A DNA stretch of 38,228 nucleotides, taken from positions 1-38,228 of the forward strand of contig VGPF01000020.1 of NCBI GenBank assembly GCA_016875535.1. Direction: 5' to 3'. Below, in pieces: positions 18,824-26,725 of the stretch. The stretch's first letter is position 1. The number at the start of each line of letters is the position of its first letter. Under the pieces are notes generated by a model, which saw only the letters and a list, made by a program, of their open reading frames with translations, did not search any database and was not told where the DNA came from. The stretch comes from Chloroflexota bacterium (GTDB lineage: Bacteria > Chloroflexota > Dehalococcoidia > SHYB01). Both the position numbers and the translations under genes were made by a program.

Positions 18824-19638
18824 CGCCGCGCCTCCGCCGCGCCCTTCGTCGCTCCTTGGCTGAGGGAGGCGATGAAGGCCTTGGCGGCCTGGGCCGCGCC
18901 TGCGTGGCCGCCGCTTTCGACGGCCTGCATGAGAGCGCTGCCGACGATGACGGCCTCCGCATGCTGGCCAACGGCGCGCACGTGATCGCCGGTGGAGACG
19001 CCGAAGCCCACCGCCAGGGGCAGGCGCGAATGCTTGCGCACCCGCGCCAGGAACTCGGGCAGGCCGGAGGCCAGGTCCGCCCGCGCGCCGGTGACGCCGG
19101 TGAGGCTGACGCAATAGACGAAGCCGCTGCTGGCCTTGGCCACCTGGATGATGCGATGCTCCGTGCTGGTAGGGGCGATGAGGAAGATGACGTCCAGCCC
19201 TTTGGGGCGCGTCGCGGCAAGCAGAGGTCCCGCCTCATCAGGCGGCAGGTCCGGCACGATAACGCCATCGGCCCCTGCCGCAGCCGCGCGGGAGGCGAAG
19301 TCCTCCAAGCCCATCGCGAAGATGGGGTTGTAATAACCCATAAGGATGAGGGGGGTGTTCGGCAGGCGCTTGCGCAGCTGGGCGCAGACGTCAAGGCAGG
19401 CGCCGAGGGTGACGCCGTTCTGCAAAGCAGCCTGGTTGGTCCGCTGGATCGTGGCGCCGTCCGCCAGGGGGTCGCTGAAGGGGATGCCCAGCTCCAGCAT
19501 GTCAGCCCCGGCCTGCACGATGGCCTCGGCGATGGGCACCGTGGAATCGAGCTTGGGAAAGCCCACGGTGAGATAGGCGCTGATGCCCGTCTTGCCCCGG
19601 CGCTTCAACTCCGCGAATGTCTGTTCTATGCGGCTCAT
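18820..19638 (-). CDS. trpA: Tryptophan synthase alpha subunit
   Basis: 272 residues. It cleaves indole-3-glycerol phosphate to indole, which passes to TrpB. LTVGFPKLDSTVPIAEAIVQAGADMLELGIPFSDPLADG contains both catalytic residues, the Glu of LELG and the Asp of PFSDPLADG. GVIVPDLPPDEA and SLTGVTGAR follow, with a glycine-rich phosphate site near GFGVSTGDHV. Start is ATG at 19638, 10 bases after the CPBP gene. No trpB or other trp gene lies in the window, so trpA is detached from its partners and tied to the Phe/Tyr branch genes. Confidence 0.95.
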   Translation of the reverse strand: MSRIEQTFAELKRRGKTGISAYLTVGFPKLDSTVPIAEAIVQAGADMLELGIPFSDPLADGATIQRTNQAALQNGVTLGACLDVCAQLRKRLPNTPLILMGYYNPIFAMGLEDFASRAAAAGADGVIVPDLPPDEAGPLLAATRPKGLDVIFLIAPTSTEHRIIQVAKASSGFVYCVSLTGVTGARADLASGLPEFLARVRKHSRLPLAVGFGVSTGDHVRAVGQHAEAVIVGSALMQAVESGGHAGAAQAAKAFIASLSQGATKGAAEARR

Positions 19639-19648
19639 TGCTGTGGGA

Positions 19649-20368
19649 TCACCCGAATACGGCGATGGCGAAGATGGTGGCGTTATAGCCCATGTGGACC
19701 AGGATGTTGATCCAGAGGGAGCCGGTCCTTTTATAGACGTAGGCCATGAGGAGGCCGATGAGGAAGATAGGGACGAAGAGGGCCGGTTCCAAGTGGGCGA
19801 GGGTGAAGAGCATGGCACTGAAGAAGGCGGCGCTCCAGAACTTCATCTCCCGGGAGAGGCCGGCGAAGACGAAGCCGCGGAAGAAGGTCTCTTCCACAAC
19901 GGGGGCGACGGCGATGGCGAGGAGGCCGCCCGCGAAGAAATAGGCGTGGGCCGGATCGTCCAGGAATTCGGGCTTGAGGCGATCGTCGATCCCGGTGGCT
20001 TGAGCGATCAGCCCGTAGATCATGGCGATGACGAGACAGCAGGCGATGCCCATGGGCACATAGCCCCAGGTGGCTCTGCGGAGCTTCTTGCGGAAGCCGA
20101 GATCGCGCCAGCGGCCGCGCCGATCGGCCACGGTGAAGCGCCACGTGGTGAAGATGAGGACGATCTGAATCACTCCGGAAAGAATGAGGCCTAGGGGCGC
20201 TTTGCTGAGGTCCACGTTCTTGGCGACGGAGGCCGCGAGGACAACAAGAGCGAGCATGCCGACGATGATGACGGAGACGGCCTTCGCGACCTCGCGGGTG
20301 CCCCACGGCAGGCGCGGCGGCGCTTTGGCGGGAGGAGCTTTGCGGGTTGGTATGCTTCCGATTGCCAT
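19649..20368 (-). CDS. CPBP-family intramembrane metalloprotease
   Basis: 239 residues with several hydrophobic segments (about 30-50, 60-75, 105-125, 145-160, 185-220). The CPBP/Abi core is complete: VEETFFRGFVFAGL supplies the EExxxR motif, FTLAHLEPALF the His, and VHMGYNATIF the terminal His/Asn motif. In eukaryotes the family removes prenyl-protein tails; bacterial members are tied to bacteriocin immunity or remain unassigned. ATG at 20368 has GGAAG seven bases upstream. It is the first gene after the aromatic attenuator and sits 10 bases before trpA, so it is read with the aromatic genes for no obvious biochemical reason. Confidence 0.88.
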   Translation of the reverse strand: MAIGSIPTRKAPPAKAPPRLPWGTREVAKAVSVIIVGMLALVVLAASVAKNVDLSKAPLGLILSGVIQIVLIFTTWRFTVADRRGRWRDLGFRKKLRRATWGYVPMGIACCLVIAMIYGLIAQATGIDDRLKPEFLDDPAHAYFFAGGLLAIAVAPVVEETFFRGFVFAGLSREMKFWSAAFFSAMLFTLAHLEPALFVPIFLIGLLMAYVYKRTGSLWINILVHMGYNATIFAIAVFG

Positions 20369-20408
20369 ATGTCTTCCAATGGCTGGAACGCGGCCCCTAC
20401 AAAGTAAG

Positions 20409-20433
20409 AAGGCCCCCGGTAACCGGAGGCCTT
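20409..20433 (-). terminator. Attenuator terminator hairpin (3:4)
   Basis: On the minus strand AAGGCCTCCGG (20433-20423), loop TTA, and CCGGGGGCCTT (20419-20409), with one G-T pair, followed by CTTACTTTG, a moderately U-rich tail. It lies 41 bases upstream of the CPBP start and 35 bases after the leader peptide stop. Confidence 0.7.
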
Positions 20434-20467
20434 GTTCATTGCAAGGTGCGCGCTCAGTTACCGTAGC

Positions 20468-20518
20468 CTAGGCTAGGCGCCCGTAAAACCCTCCAAAGTA
20501 GTAGGCGAACTGAGACAC
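20468..20518 (-). CDS. Aromatic leader peptide (16 codons)
   Basis: Translates as MSQFAYYFGGFYGRLA followed by TAG. Six of the 16 residues are Phe or Tyr (Phe 4, 8 and 11; Tyr 6, 7 and 12) and there is no Trp. The start is GTG at 20518, with GGGAG (20530-20526) seven bases upstream, an ideal spacing. The promoter is about 20 bases further up. The peptide itself need not do anything: its role is to let the ribosome sense charged tRNA-Phe and tRNA-Tyr. It precedes a terminator and the operon CPBP-trpA-aroH-aroF-ribF-tyrS. The codons used are TTC/TTT and TAC. Confidence 0.75.
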   Translation of the reverse strand: MSQFAYYFGGFYGRLA

Positions 20519-20544
20519 GGCGGCTCTCCCAAAGGGATGTGGCT

Positions 20545-20573
20545 ACTATAACACAGGCGCCACAGAGGCGCAA
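20545..20573 (-). promoter_or_regulatory. Promoter of the aromatic operon
   Basis: TTGCGC (20573-20568), a 17-base spacer and TATAGT (20550-20545) preceded by TGT, an extended -10, on the minus strand. Predicted start is near 20538, leaving a short leader before the peptide's ribosome binding site. Confidence 0.65.
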
Positions 20574-20628
20574 AGCGAGGATCGAGGAGCAAGGTTCTCA
20601 CCCCGAAGCTCTTTGGCTTCTCTCGGGC

Positions 20629-21741
20629 TTAGGGGGCTACGGCCGCTCTCGATATCCTCTCTTGGGCCTTCCCGAGCCATTCCGATTGCTGGAAGGCCTG
20701 GTTTATCTCAGTGAGCGGGAAGGTGTGGGAGACGATCTTGTGGAAGGGGTACTTGGACAGGGTGCGGGATGCGAAATCGAGGACCTTGGGCATGATGCTC
20801 GCCTCGTAGAGGACGATGCCGTGGAGCGTCTTGTTGCCGAAGACCATCTGCGAGGGGTCGTATTGCATGGTCATGCCCCGGTTGATGTTGCCGATCTCAA
20901 CATAATGACCTCCTGGGCGCAGCATGTCCCATCCCTCTTGGACCACGCTCGGGAAGCCTACCAGCTCGGCCACCAGTTCGGCTCCTAGGCCGTCGGTGAG
21001 GCGTTTTATGGTTGCCACGCGCTCCTCCGCGCTCTTCACCTGGCCGGCGTTGATGACATAATCGGCGCCGAACTCCCTGGCGAGGGCGAGGCGTCCTTCC
21101 AGCGCGTCCAGCACGATGATGGGCGCGGCCCCCATCTCCTTGGCGATGGCGGTGGCGTAGAGGCCCAGTCCGCCTGCGCCCTGGATCGCGACCGATTGCC
21201 CGAACTTCAGACCTGCCGTCACCCAGCCTTGCATCACTTGGGAGAAGGCGCAGTTCACGGAGGCGACGATATTGTCCGGGATGCGGTCGTCTTCCACCTT
21301 GAAGAGAGCGCGGCCCGGCGGCACGTAGTAGTACTCGCCGTAGGCCCCGGTGAAGTAGGGCCACTCGCCGAAGGTGCGCTTGGCGTGGCGGTTGGGACAG
21401 GCGCGGGTGACGCCGCTGAGGCAGATGGGGCAGGCGAGACACGGCTGGAAATACTGGTAGACGACCCGGTCGCCTTCCTTGAGCGCGCGGCCGAGGGAGT
21501 CCGTGGTCTTGCCCTGGCCCAGGGCATAAATGCGGCCGGACATCTCGTGTCCAACGGTAGACTCCTTGTTATCAAAGCCGGGGAGATCGCCGCGCCAGAT
21601 GTGGAGGTCGGAGCCGCAGATGTTGGCCATGGAGATCTTGACCAGCACGGAGCCGGGCTCAAGGGAAGGCAAAGGGAATTCGCGGATGGTGAAGGGCCTC
21701 TTGGTCCCATGAAAGACGGCGAGCCTGCCAGTGGATGCCAT
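20629..21741 (-). CDS. Zinc-dependent alcohol dehydrogenase (MDR family)
   Basis: 370 residues. NICGSDLHIW carries the catalytic zinc Cys, GHEMSGRI the following His-Glu, and CLACPICLSGVTRAC the four cysteines of the structural zinc site. The Rossmann motif AIQGAGGLGLYATAIAKEMGA follows. The family oxidises alcohols, polyols or sorbitol-like substrates with NAD(P). The ATG at 21741 is chosen because GGAG lies seven bases upstream; the frame is open to 21849, but that part is repeat-derived. It is a single-gene unit with its own promoter. The substrate is not known. Confidence 0.92.
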   Translation of the reverse strand: MASTGRLAVFHGTKRPFTIREFPLPSLEPGSVLVKISMANICGSDLHIWRGDLPGFDNKESTVGHEMSGRIYALGQGKTTDSLGRALKEGDRVVYQYFQPCLACPICLSGVTRACPNRHAKRTFGEWPYFTGAYGEYYYVPPGRALFKVEDDRIPDNIVASVNCAFSQVMQGWVTAGLKFGQSVAIQGAGGLGLYATAIAKEMGAAPIIVLDALEGRLALAREFGADYVINAGQVKSAEERVATIKRLTDGLGAELVAELVGFPSVVQEGWDMLRPGGHYVEIGNINRGMTMQYDPSQMVFGNKTLHGIVLYEASIMPKVLDFASRTLSKYPFHKIVSHTFPLTEINQAFQQSEWLGKAQERISRAAVAP

Positions 21742-21768
21742 GGCGCTGCTCCAGCGTGGAATGGGCGC

Positions 21769-21777
21769 AGGATAGCA
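21769..21777 (-). promoter_or_regulatory. Extended -10 of the alcohol dehydrogenase gene
   Basis: TGCTATCCT on the minus strand (21777-21769), about 28 bases before the ATG at 21741. No clear -35. Confidence 0.4.
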
Positions 21778-21814
21778 CGGAGGCGCAGGGGCGGAGGCGT
21801 AGTGCGGTGCGGCA

Positions 21815-21957
21815 TCTCTGTCACACTGAGCGTTCCTGGTTGTCCTCATCCCGATTCCCCATCGGGACCGCCAGGGAGCGAAGGGTCTACAAACTCGTCG
21901 TTCCTTCGGCCGCTCCGATGCTTCGCACCGGAGGCGGCCTCAGGATGACAAAAGCGA
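21815..21957. repeat. Mosaic intergenic repeat, copy 3
   Basis: Contains, on the plus strand, CACTGAGCGTTCCTGG, the hairpin CCCGAT-TCCCC-ATCGGG (21850-21866), CCAGGGAGCGAAGGGTCTAC, GTTCCTTCGGCCGCTC, GATGCTTCGCACCGGAGG and CCTCAGGATGACA. It is in the opposite orientation to copy 2 and carries a different optional hairpin. It lies between the alcohol dehydrogenase start and the argS stop. Confidence 0.75.
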
Positions 21958-23646
21958 CTACATCTTTTCCGGCGCGGTCATCCCCATAAGGTGCAGGGTG
22001 GCGGCCAGCGCCACCTTAGCGGAGGCGACGATCTTGAGGCGCGCGGCGGTGATGGCCTCGTCGCCCGGCTCGCTGGAGACGACCCGGCACTGTTTATAGA
22101 ACCAGTGGAAGGCCGTGGCCAGGTCCTGGGCGTAGTGGGCCAGGTGGTGCGGCTCCATGAGCGCGGCCATCTTTTCGATGAGCTCCGGCAGCTCCAACAT
22201 CTTGCGGATCAGGGCCAACTCCGCCTCGTCCTTGAGGAGCGCAACATCGCCCTTGGAGTAGTCAATGCCCTTCTCCGCGCCGAGGCGCAGGATGCCGGCG
22301 ATGCGTGCGTGGGCGTACTGGACGTAATAGACGGGGTTCTCCTGGGATTGCGTCTTCGCCGCTTCCAGGTCGAAGTCCATCTGGCTATCGGCCGATCGGG
22401 AGAGGAGGAAGAAGCGGACGGCGTCCTTGCCCACTTCGTCCACCACTTCCCGTAAGGTGATGATATCGCCGGTGCGCTTGGAGATGCGGACGACTTCGCC
22501 GCCGCGCTTGAGGGTGACGAGCTGGGAAGTGAGGATGGAGAGGCGAGCCGGGTCAATGCCCAAGGCGGAGACGGCGGCCTTCATGCGCGGCACGTGGCCT
22601 TGGTGGTCGGCCCCCCAAAGGTCTATCACCCGGTCAAAGCCGCGCTCGGCGAACTTGTTGTAGTGATAGGCGATGTCTGTGGCGAAGTAGGTGGGCGTGC
22701 CGTTGCTGCGGATGATGACGTTGTCCTTGTCCTCGCCAAGGCTGGTGGAGGTGAACCAGGTGGCACCTTCGCGCTGGGCCAGGTAGCCGCTATCGCGCAG
22801 GGCGTCCAGCACCTTCGCGTACTGGCCTTTGGCGAAAAGGGATGCTTCGCTGAACCACTCATCGAAGCGCACGCCCAGCGCTTCGCAGTCCTCGCGGATC
22901 TGGGCCAGCATCTTCTTGAGGCCGCCGGCCCCAAGCTCCTTCTGCGCCTCCTCCGGCTTTTCCCTCACCTGCTGCTCCAGGGCCTTCTTGTCCTTCGCTT
23001 CGGCGATGATCTCCTCCGCCAAGTCGACCATGTACCGGCCCATGTAGCCATCGTCGGGCATCTTCACGTCCATGCCGAAGGCCTGGGCCGTCCGGGCATA
23101 GAGCGATTTATAGAAGTTCTGCATCTGGTTTCCGGCGTCGTTGATGTAGTACTCGCGCTGGACGGTATAGCCCGCCGCCTGGAGGACGCTGGCGAGGGCA
23201 TCGCCCAGCACGGCGCCGCGGCCGTGGCCCACGTGGACGGGCCCCGTGGGGTTGGCGCTGACGAACTCCACCTGGACGCGCTCGCCGTTGCCCTTGGCGA
23301 CGGTGGCGAAGGACTCGCCCAGGCCGTTGATGAGGTTGACCTGTTCCTGGAGCCAGGGCTTGGAGAGGGTGATGTTGATGAAGCCCGGCAGCGCGACGGA
23401 TGCCGCTTCGATGGCGGCCGACTTGGGCATGTGCGCCACCAGGCGCTTGGCGATCTCCAGGGGCGCCATGCGGGCGCTGCGGGCCAGGCGCATCGCCATG
23501 TTGGTGGCGAAATCGCCGTGCCCGGCGTTCTGCGGCCGCTCGATGACGATCTCCAGGACGCCCAGCTCCGGCAGGGCGCCCGACTTCACGGCGGCCTCCG
23601 CCGCTTCACGGAGCGACTGAGCCAGCCGGTCTTTGATAAGTTCCAT
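21958..23646 (-). CDS. argS: Arginyl-tRNA synthetase
   Basis: 562 residues, class I. The N-terminal ArgS-specific domain includes NAGHGDFATNMAM. VEFVSANPTGPVHVGHGRGAVLGDALA holds the HIGH-like motif (HVGH) and the arginine pocket. VNPVYYVQYAHARI-type sequence precedes a C-terminal DALR anticodon-binding domain. The KMSKS position reads ISKRTGDIITL, as in many ArgS enzymes without a canonical loop. ATG at 23646 has GGAG 11 bases upstream. It is a single gene with a short leader that contains a terminator-like hairpin. Confidence 0.96.
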   Translation of the reverse strand: MELIKDRLAQSLREAAEAAVKSGALPELGVLEIVIERPQNAGHGDFATNMAMRLARSARMAPLEIAKRLVAHMPKSAAIEAASVALPGFINITLSKPWLQEQVNLINGLGESFATVAKGNGERVQVEFVSANPTGPVHVGHGRGAVLGDALASVLQAAGYTVQREYYINDAGNQMQNFYKSLYARTAQAFGMDVKMPDDGYMGRYMVDLAEEIIAEAKDKKALEQQVREKPEEAQKELGAGGLKKMLAQIREDCEALGVRFDEWFSEASLFAKGQYAKVLDALRDSGYLAQREGATWFTSTSLGEDKDNVIIRSNGTPTYFATDIAYHYNKFAERGFDRVIDLWGADHQGHVPRMKAAVSALGIDPARLSILTSQLVTLKRGGEVVRISKRTGDIITLREVVDEVGKDAVRFFLLSRSADSQMDFDLEAAKTQSQENPVYYVQYAHARIAGILRLGAEKGIDYSKGDVALLKDEAELALIRKMLELPELIEKMAALMEPHHLAHYAQDLATAFHWFYKQCRVVSSEPGDEAITAARLKIVASAKVALAATLHLMGMTAPEKM

Positions 23647-23660
23647 GCGAAAGGCGCTCC

Positions 23661-23687
23661 AAAAAAAGAAGGTGGCCTTGAGGCCAC
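23661..23687 (-). terminator. Terminator-like hairpin in the argS leader
   Basis: On the minus strand GTGGCCT-CA-AGGCCAC (23687-23672), a perfect 7-bp stem, is followed by CTTC and seven Ts (23667-23661). No minus-strand gene ends upstream, so it lies in the argS leader. The predicted transcription start is at or next to the hairpin, which would leave little RNA for regulation. Confidence 0.5.
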
Positions 23688-23693
23688 AGGGAT

Positions 23694-23702
23694 AGTTTAG
23701 CA
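23694..23702 (-). promoter_or_regulatory. Extended -10 of argS
   Basis: TGCTAAACT on the minus strand (23702-23694), about 50 bases before the ATG at 23646. No clear -35. Confidence 0.4.
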
Positions 23703-23720
23703 GAAAGCCGAGGGGGCCTC

Positions 23721-23729
23721 TGCTAGAAT
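23721..23729 (+). promoter_or_regulatory. Extended -10 of the P-loop kinase gene
   Basis: TGCTAGAAT ends six bases before the ATG at 23736, so transcription would start at about the first base of the start codon. No ribosome binding site lies between them. Confidence 0.45.
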
Positions 23730-23735
23730 CCGGCC

Positions 23736-24275
23736 ATGGCGACGACCCCCATCAAGGACGTGTGGCTCATCAACGGCATCCCCGGCGCGGGCAAGACGAC
23801 GGTCTCGCGCGGGCTAGCCAAGCGCTTTCCCAAGGGGGCGCACATCGAAGGGGATCGCCTCCACGCCTTTGTGGTTGCGGGGAACGTTCCGCCGGGAGAG
23901 AAGCCGGAAGAGGAGTCGAACCGACAGCTCTATCTCTGCGCCAAAAACCTCTGCCTGCTCGCACGTTCCTTTGCGGAGGCCGGGTTCGTGCCGGTGATGG
24001 ACTATGTTGTGGCCTCTCGGAGGAATCTTGGACGCTATGAGGAGCAGCTTGCGGGCCATCGTCTCTACTTTGTGACGCTCGCCCCTTTGATCGAGGTAGT
24101 CCTCACACGTGACGCCCAACGGGAGAAGCACTTCGCCAAACAGTTCGCTTATCTGGACGGGGTGATGCGCCGCGAACTCACAGGCGTGGGGCTGTGGGTA
24201 GACTCCAGCCGCATGACGGCGGAAGAGACGGTGGAGCACATCATGAGGTGGAAGAGGCAGGCATTGCTCCATTAA
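23736..24275 (+). CDS. P-loop kinase-like NTPase
   Basis: 179 residues. Walker A is GIPGAGKTTVS at 14-24, at the very start of the first beta strand, as in small-molecule kinases of the AAA_33/Zeta-toxin/chloramphenicol-phosphotransferase kind. IEGDRLHAF and VPVMDYVVASRRNL would carry the acceptor-site Asp residues. LTRDAQREKH is a plausible lid with arginines. The substrate is not identifiable. Base composition is a little less GC-biased in places than its neighbours. The gene lies alone between argS (divergent) and a secreted protein (convergent). The message is predicted to be leaderless. Confidence 0.8.
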   Translation: MATTPIKDVWLINGIPGAGKTTVSRGLAKRFPKGAHIEGDRLHAFVVAGNVPPGEKPEEESNRQLYLCAKNLCLLARSFAEAGFVPVMDYVVASRRNLGRYEEQLAGHRLYFVTLAPLIEVVLTRDAQREKHFAKQFAYLDGVMRRELTGVGLWVDSSRMTAEETVEHIMRWKRQALLH

Positions 24276-24309
24276 GCGGCCTGTTCCCTAGTCTCCGGCT
24301 CTGTGCAGC

Positions 24310-26666
24310 TTACAAGCGGCAGGTGGCCTGGCCGGACCCCCCGCCAAAATCAGTTGTGATCCTGACGGTGAATGGTCCGCTACCCCCAAACCGCGTCGCT
24401 GAGTAGGAAGACGATGGGGCGTACGGTCCTGTAAGTGTCCATGTGGTGGATTCCGGCTGCCCACCCTCGCGGCGCACGCCGGGCGTCCGGCCCCGGCCTC
24501 CACTCGCCACACCGTCGTTCGCCGACCAGCTTCCCGGGGTGAGCGTCCAGGTGTCCATGGGGTGGGTTATCAGAATACGGGTGTTGGCGGGGCCGGTGGC
24601 TGTACCTGTTGCGGTGATCTGCCAGGTCACGTAGGTCAGGGTCTGGTTGTTGGCCGAGTCGAACTGGGTCCGCGAGGAGGTCGCGGTGCAGGTGACGGAG
24701 GTGACGGTGGCGGTTGTTGCGACCTGCGGCGGCGTAGGAGTCAACGTGGGTATGGGTGTAGGTGAAGGTCTTGGGGTTGGTGTAGGCGCGCCGCCGACGG
24801 ATATAGAAACCTCACGACAGACGAAATCGCCTGTCAGGTCAATCGCGCAGACGGTGAATCGGTAGGTACTCCCTGCTGTCGCGGCATGGGGCGTCCCCGT
24901 GAGTTGGCCGTCCTTCCCAAGAGACATCCCAAACGGCGGGAAACCTCCGGCCGTGCCCGCCTGGAAATGGTACGGCGGACTGCCGCCGGACGGGTTTCTG
25001 CCGGTTGTGCCGGGTGGAGGGCATTGCGTTGTAAAACCGATTGTTGGCGGGTCACAGAAGGAGAAGGCCTGGCCGTTGGGCAAATATGGTTTGCCTGCCT
25101 CGGCGGCGGGCAGGGTTCCGGGCGCAGTGAACTGGAATCTTGAGGTGCTTGTGGAGACGGACATCGCTGGTCCTGCTGGAGCAGTTTGGTTCAGGAATTC
25201 GATCTGAAGATAGGCAAGGGCGGCCATTGATTCCATGACCGTGGCATTCGAAATCTCCGGTCTACTCGTTGCCGCCTGTATGATCAGGCGCACATTTCGC
25301 GTTCCTGTGTAGAGGTTGAACGTTCGTATGCCATCGGCTCTTTCATAGACGCAGGCTTTTGCGGCATCCCCTACCGGAGGACTGGAGAGTTCCGTGACTC
25401 GCTCTCCGGGAGCGCCGCCGCACGTTTGAAGGGCAATCAGCCGGGCGATATCAGCAGTCACGGGATACATATCGATAACGAACCAGAAATAGCCCCGCAG
25501 ATTGAAATCATCGGAGTCGAACTGTCTCCTCCAGCCGCCGTTGTCCAGGGATTGCGACGACTTTGCTGTATAACCGGGAAGGGGGAAAGTGTCAGGCGGA
25601 AGGAGCGTCTGCGGACTGACGGGTATAGGCTTCGGCGTCGGCGTAGCCGTTGGGAGAACGGGCGTCGGGGTTGGTCGTATTGTCGGCGTGGGCGAAGGAG
25701 GGACTGGGGTTGGTACCGGCGTTGGCGTGGGAGTTGGCGTCGTGAGGCGCGTCGGCGGAGGCACGGGAGGCCGGTTCCCGCCCTGTTGGTTCTGGTTATC
25801 CTCCTGGCGCGCGTCATCGGGTGCCTTACAGGAAAAATCAACTTGCGCGATGCGCGGGCTCCCGCCGGGCGGCGTGACGCCATAGCGGATGACCATGACG
25901 CGCACAGAGGCCTCTGCGCCAGCCGGCAACTTTCCTTGAACCCCCGTCTCATACAGAGCGGTCCACTTCGTTGATTCGTCCGGATTGTTTTCGCCGCGGA
26001 TGATCGTAGGGACTCCCAGGCCTTGAGCCCACGGCGGAGGATTTGCGGCGTTCAACCTAGGCGCGGCTATCCACTTTTCGGCGATGACGCTATCGAATTT
26101 CTCGTCACTTCCTCCGACTTCCAGCAGCAGGATGATTCCCTGGTTAACGGGGGCCGTCGCCGTGCCGCGCACGGCGATTCGGATCTTGGTGTCTCCTCCG
26201 GCCGGCTGTTCGATGCCGCAGCCGAATTCTTCCACCCTCGCATCGGCGATGATAGGCTCCGGAGCCTTGATCGCGTCCTTGCTGGGCTTGCCCGGCTTGG
26301 CAGGTTCTTAAAGCTGAAGGAGACTTGCGCCGTCACCGGCGGCGTGAGGGACTGGCCTACGGAAGTAAGCATCTCCGCGCCCGCTGTGTGAGGGCCATCG
26401 GTGATGCCGGTCACCTTGATAGAGGTCTTGGTGGAGGTGGTGACCACGGCCCCATCGAGGACGTAGCGATAGCGTGCGCCTTTGGGGGCGTTCTTGGCAG
26501 AGAGCTTCACCTCAACCTCGTTGGCGGTCACCGTCCTGTCGCCCTTGGGGCTGGTGATGCTAAGGGAGGGTGGCTTTTCGGCGGCGTGGGCTGTGGCGAC
26601 CGTGAGAAGAAGGGTGAGGAGGACGAGCGTCAGGCACCCTGCTCGAAGCATGCGTCGTCTGCCCAA
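24310..26666 (-). CDS. Secreted Ig-like protein with Pro/Thr linkers, frameshifted
   Basis: One gene split by a single frameshift at about 26308-26313. The first part has a signal peptide (MGRRRMLRAGCLTLVLLTLL then an AHA cleavage site) and an Ig-like domain (SITSPKGDRTVTANEVEVKL). In the -1 frame it continues through EPAKPGKPSKDAIKAPEPII into VEEFGCGIEQPAGG, consistent with loss of one G in AAGGAA. Next come a TPTPTP/VPTP linker, a middle domain, a He_PIG-type Ig domain (SPPYHF to GQLTGTPHAATAG), a second TPTP linker, and a C-terminal domain ending SGQATCRL. The start is TTG at 26666 with GGGAGG upstream; an ATG at 26651 is the alternative. It is likely a cell-surface protein. Function is unknown. 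Confidence 0.8.
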
Positions 26667-26725
26667 AGTTTCCTCCCTAAGTAAGCCGTGCACCCTCAGC
26701 ATACACCTGTCGGCAATGAAGGCCG

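Larger units (their letters stand above)
20409..20530 (-). promoter_or_regulatory. Phe/Tyr transcription attenuator
   Basis: Three alternative pairings are visible. 1:2 joins CTCAGTT (20514-20508, inside the leader codons) with AACTGAG (20459-20453). 2:3 joins CGGTAACTG (20463-20455) with CGGTTACCG (20425-20417), nine pairs with one G-U, and would disrupt the terminator. 3:4 is the terminator at 20433-20409. A ribosome stalled at the Phe/Tyr codons covers strand 1, frees strand 2 and favours antitermination. A ribosome reaching the stop codon masks strand 2 and favours termination. This is the classical trp/phe-type logic, inferred from sequence alone. Confidence 0.75.

Noticed and set aside
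20468-20518. Tryptophan leader peptide (trpL type), given trpA downstream
   Set aside because: The peptide has no Trp codon. Its aromatic residues are Phe and Tyr only.
20581-20628. Terminator of the alcohol dehydrogenase gene
   Set aside because: The partial stem around CCCGAG...CTTCGGGG is interrupted and no T-tract follows.
23646-23735. T-box riboswitch upstream of argS
   Set aside because: Only 90 bases separate argS from the divergent kinase gene, too few for a T-box, and no T-box motif is seen.
26300-26320. Programmed -1 frameshift in the secreted-protein gene
   Set aside because: C-TTT-AAG does not fit the X-XXY-YYZ slippery pattern, and re-pairing in -1 would need a stop codon. A one-base deletion or sequencing error is simpler.
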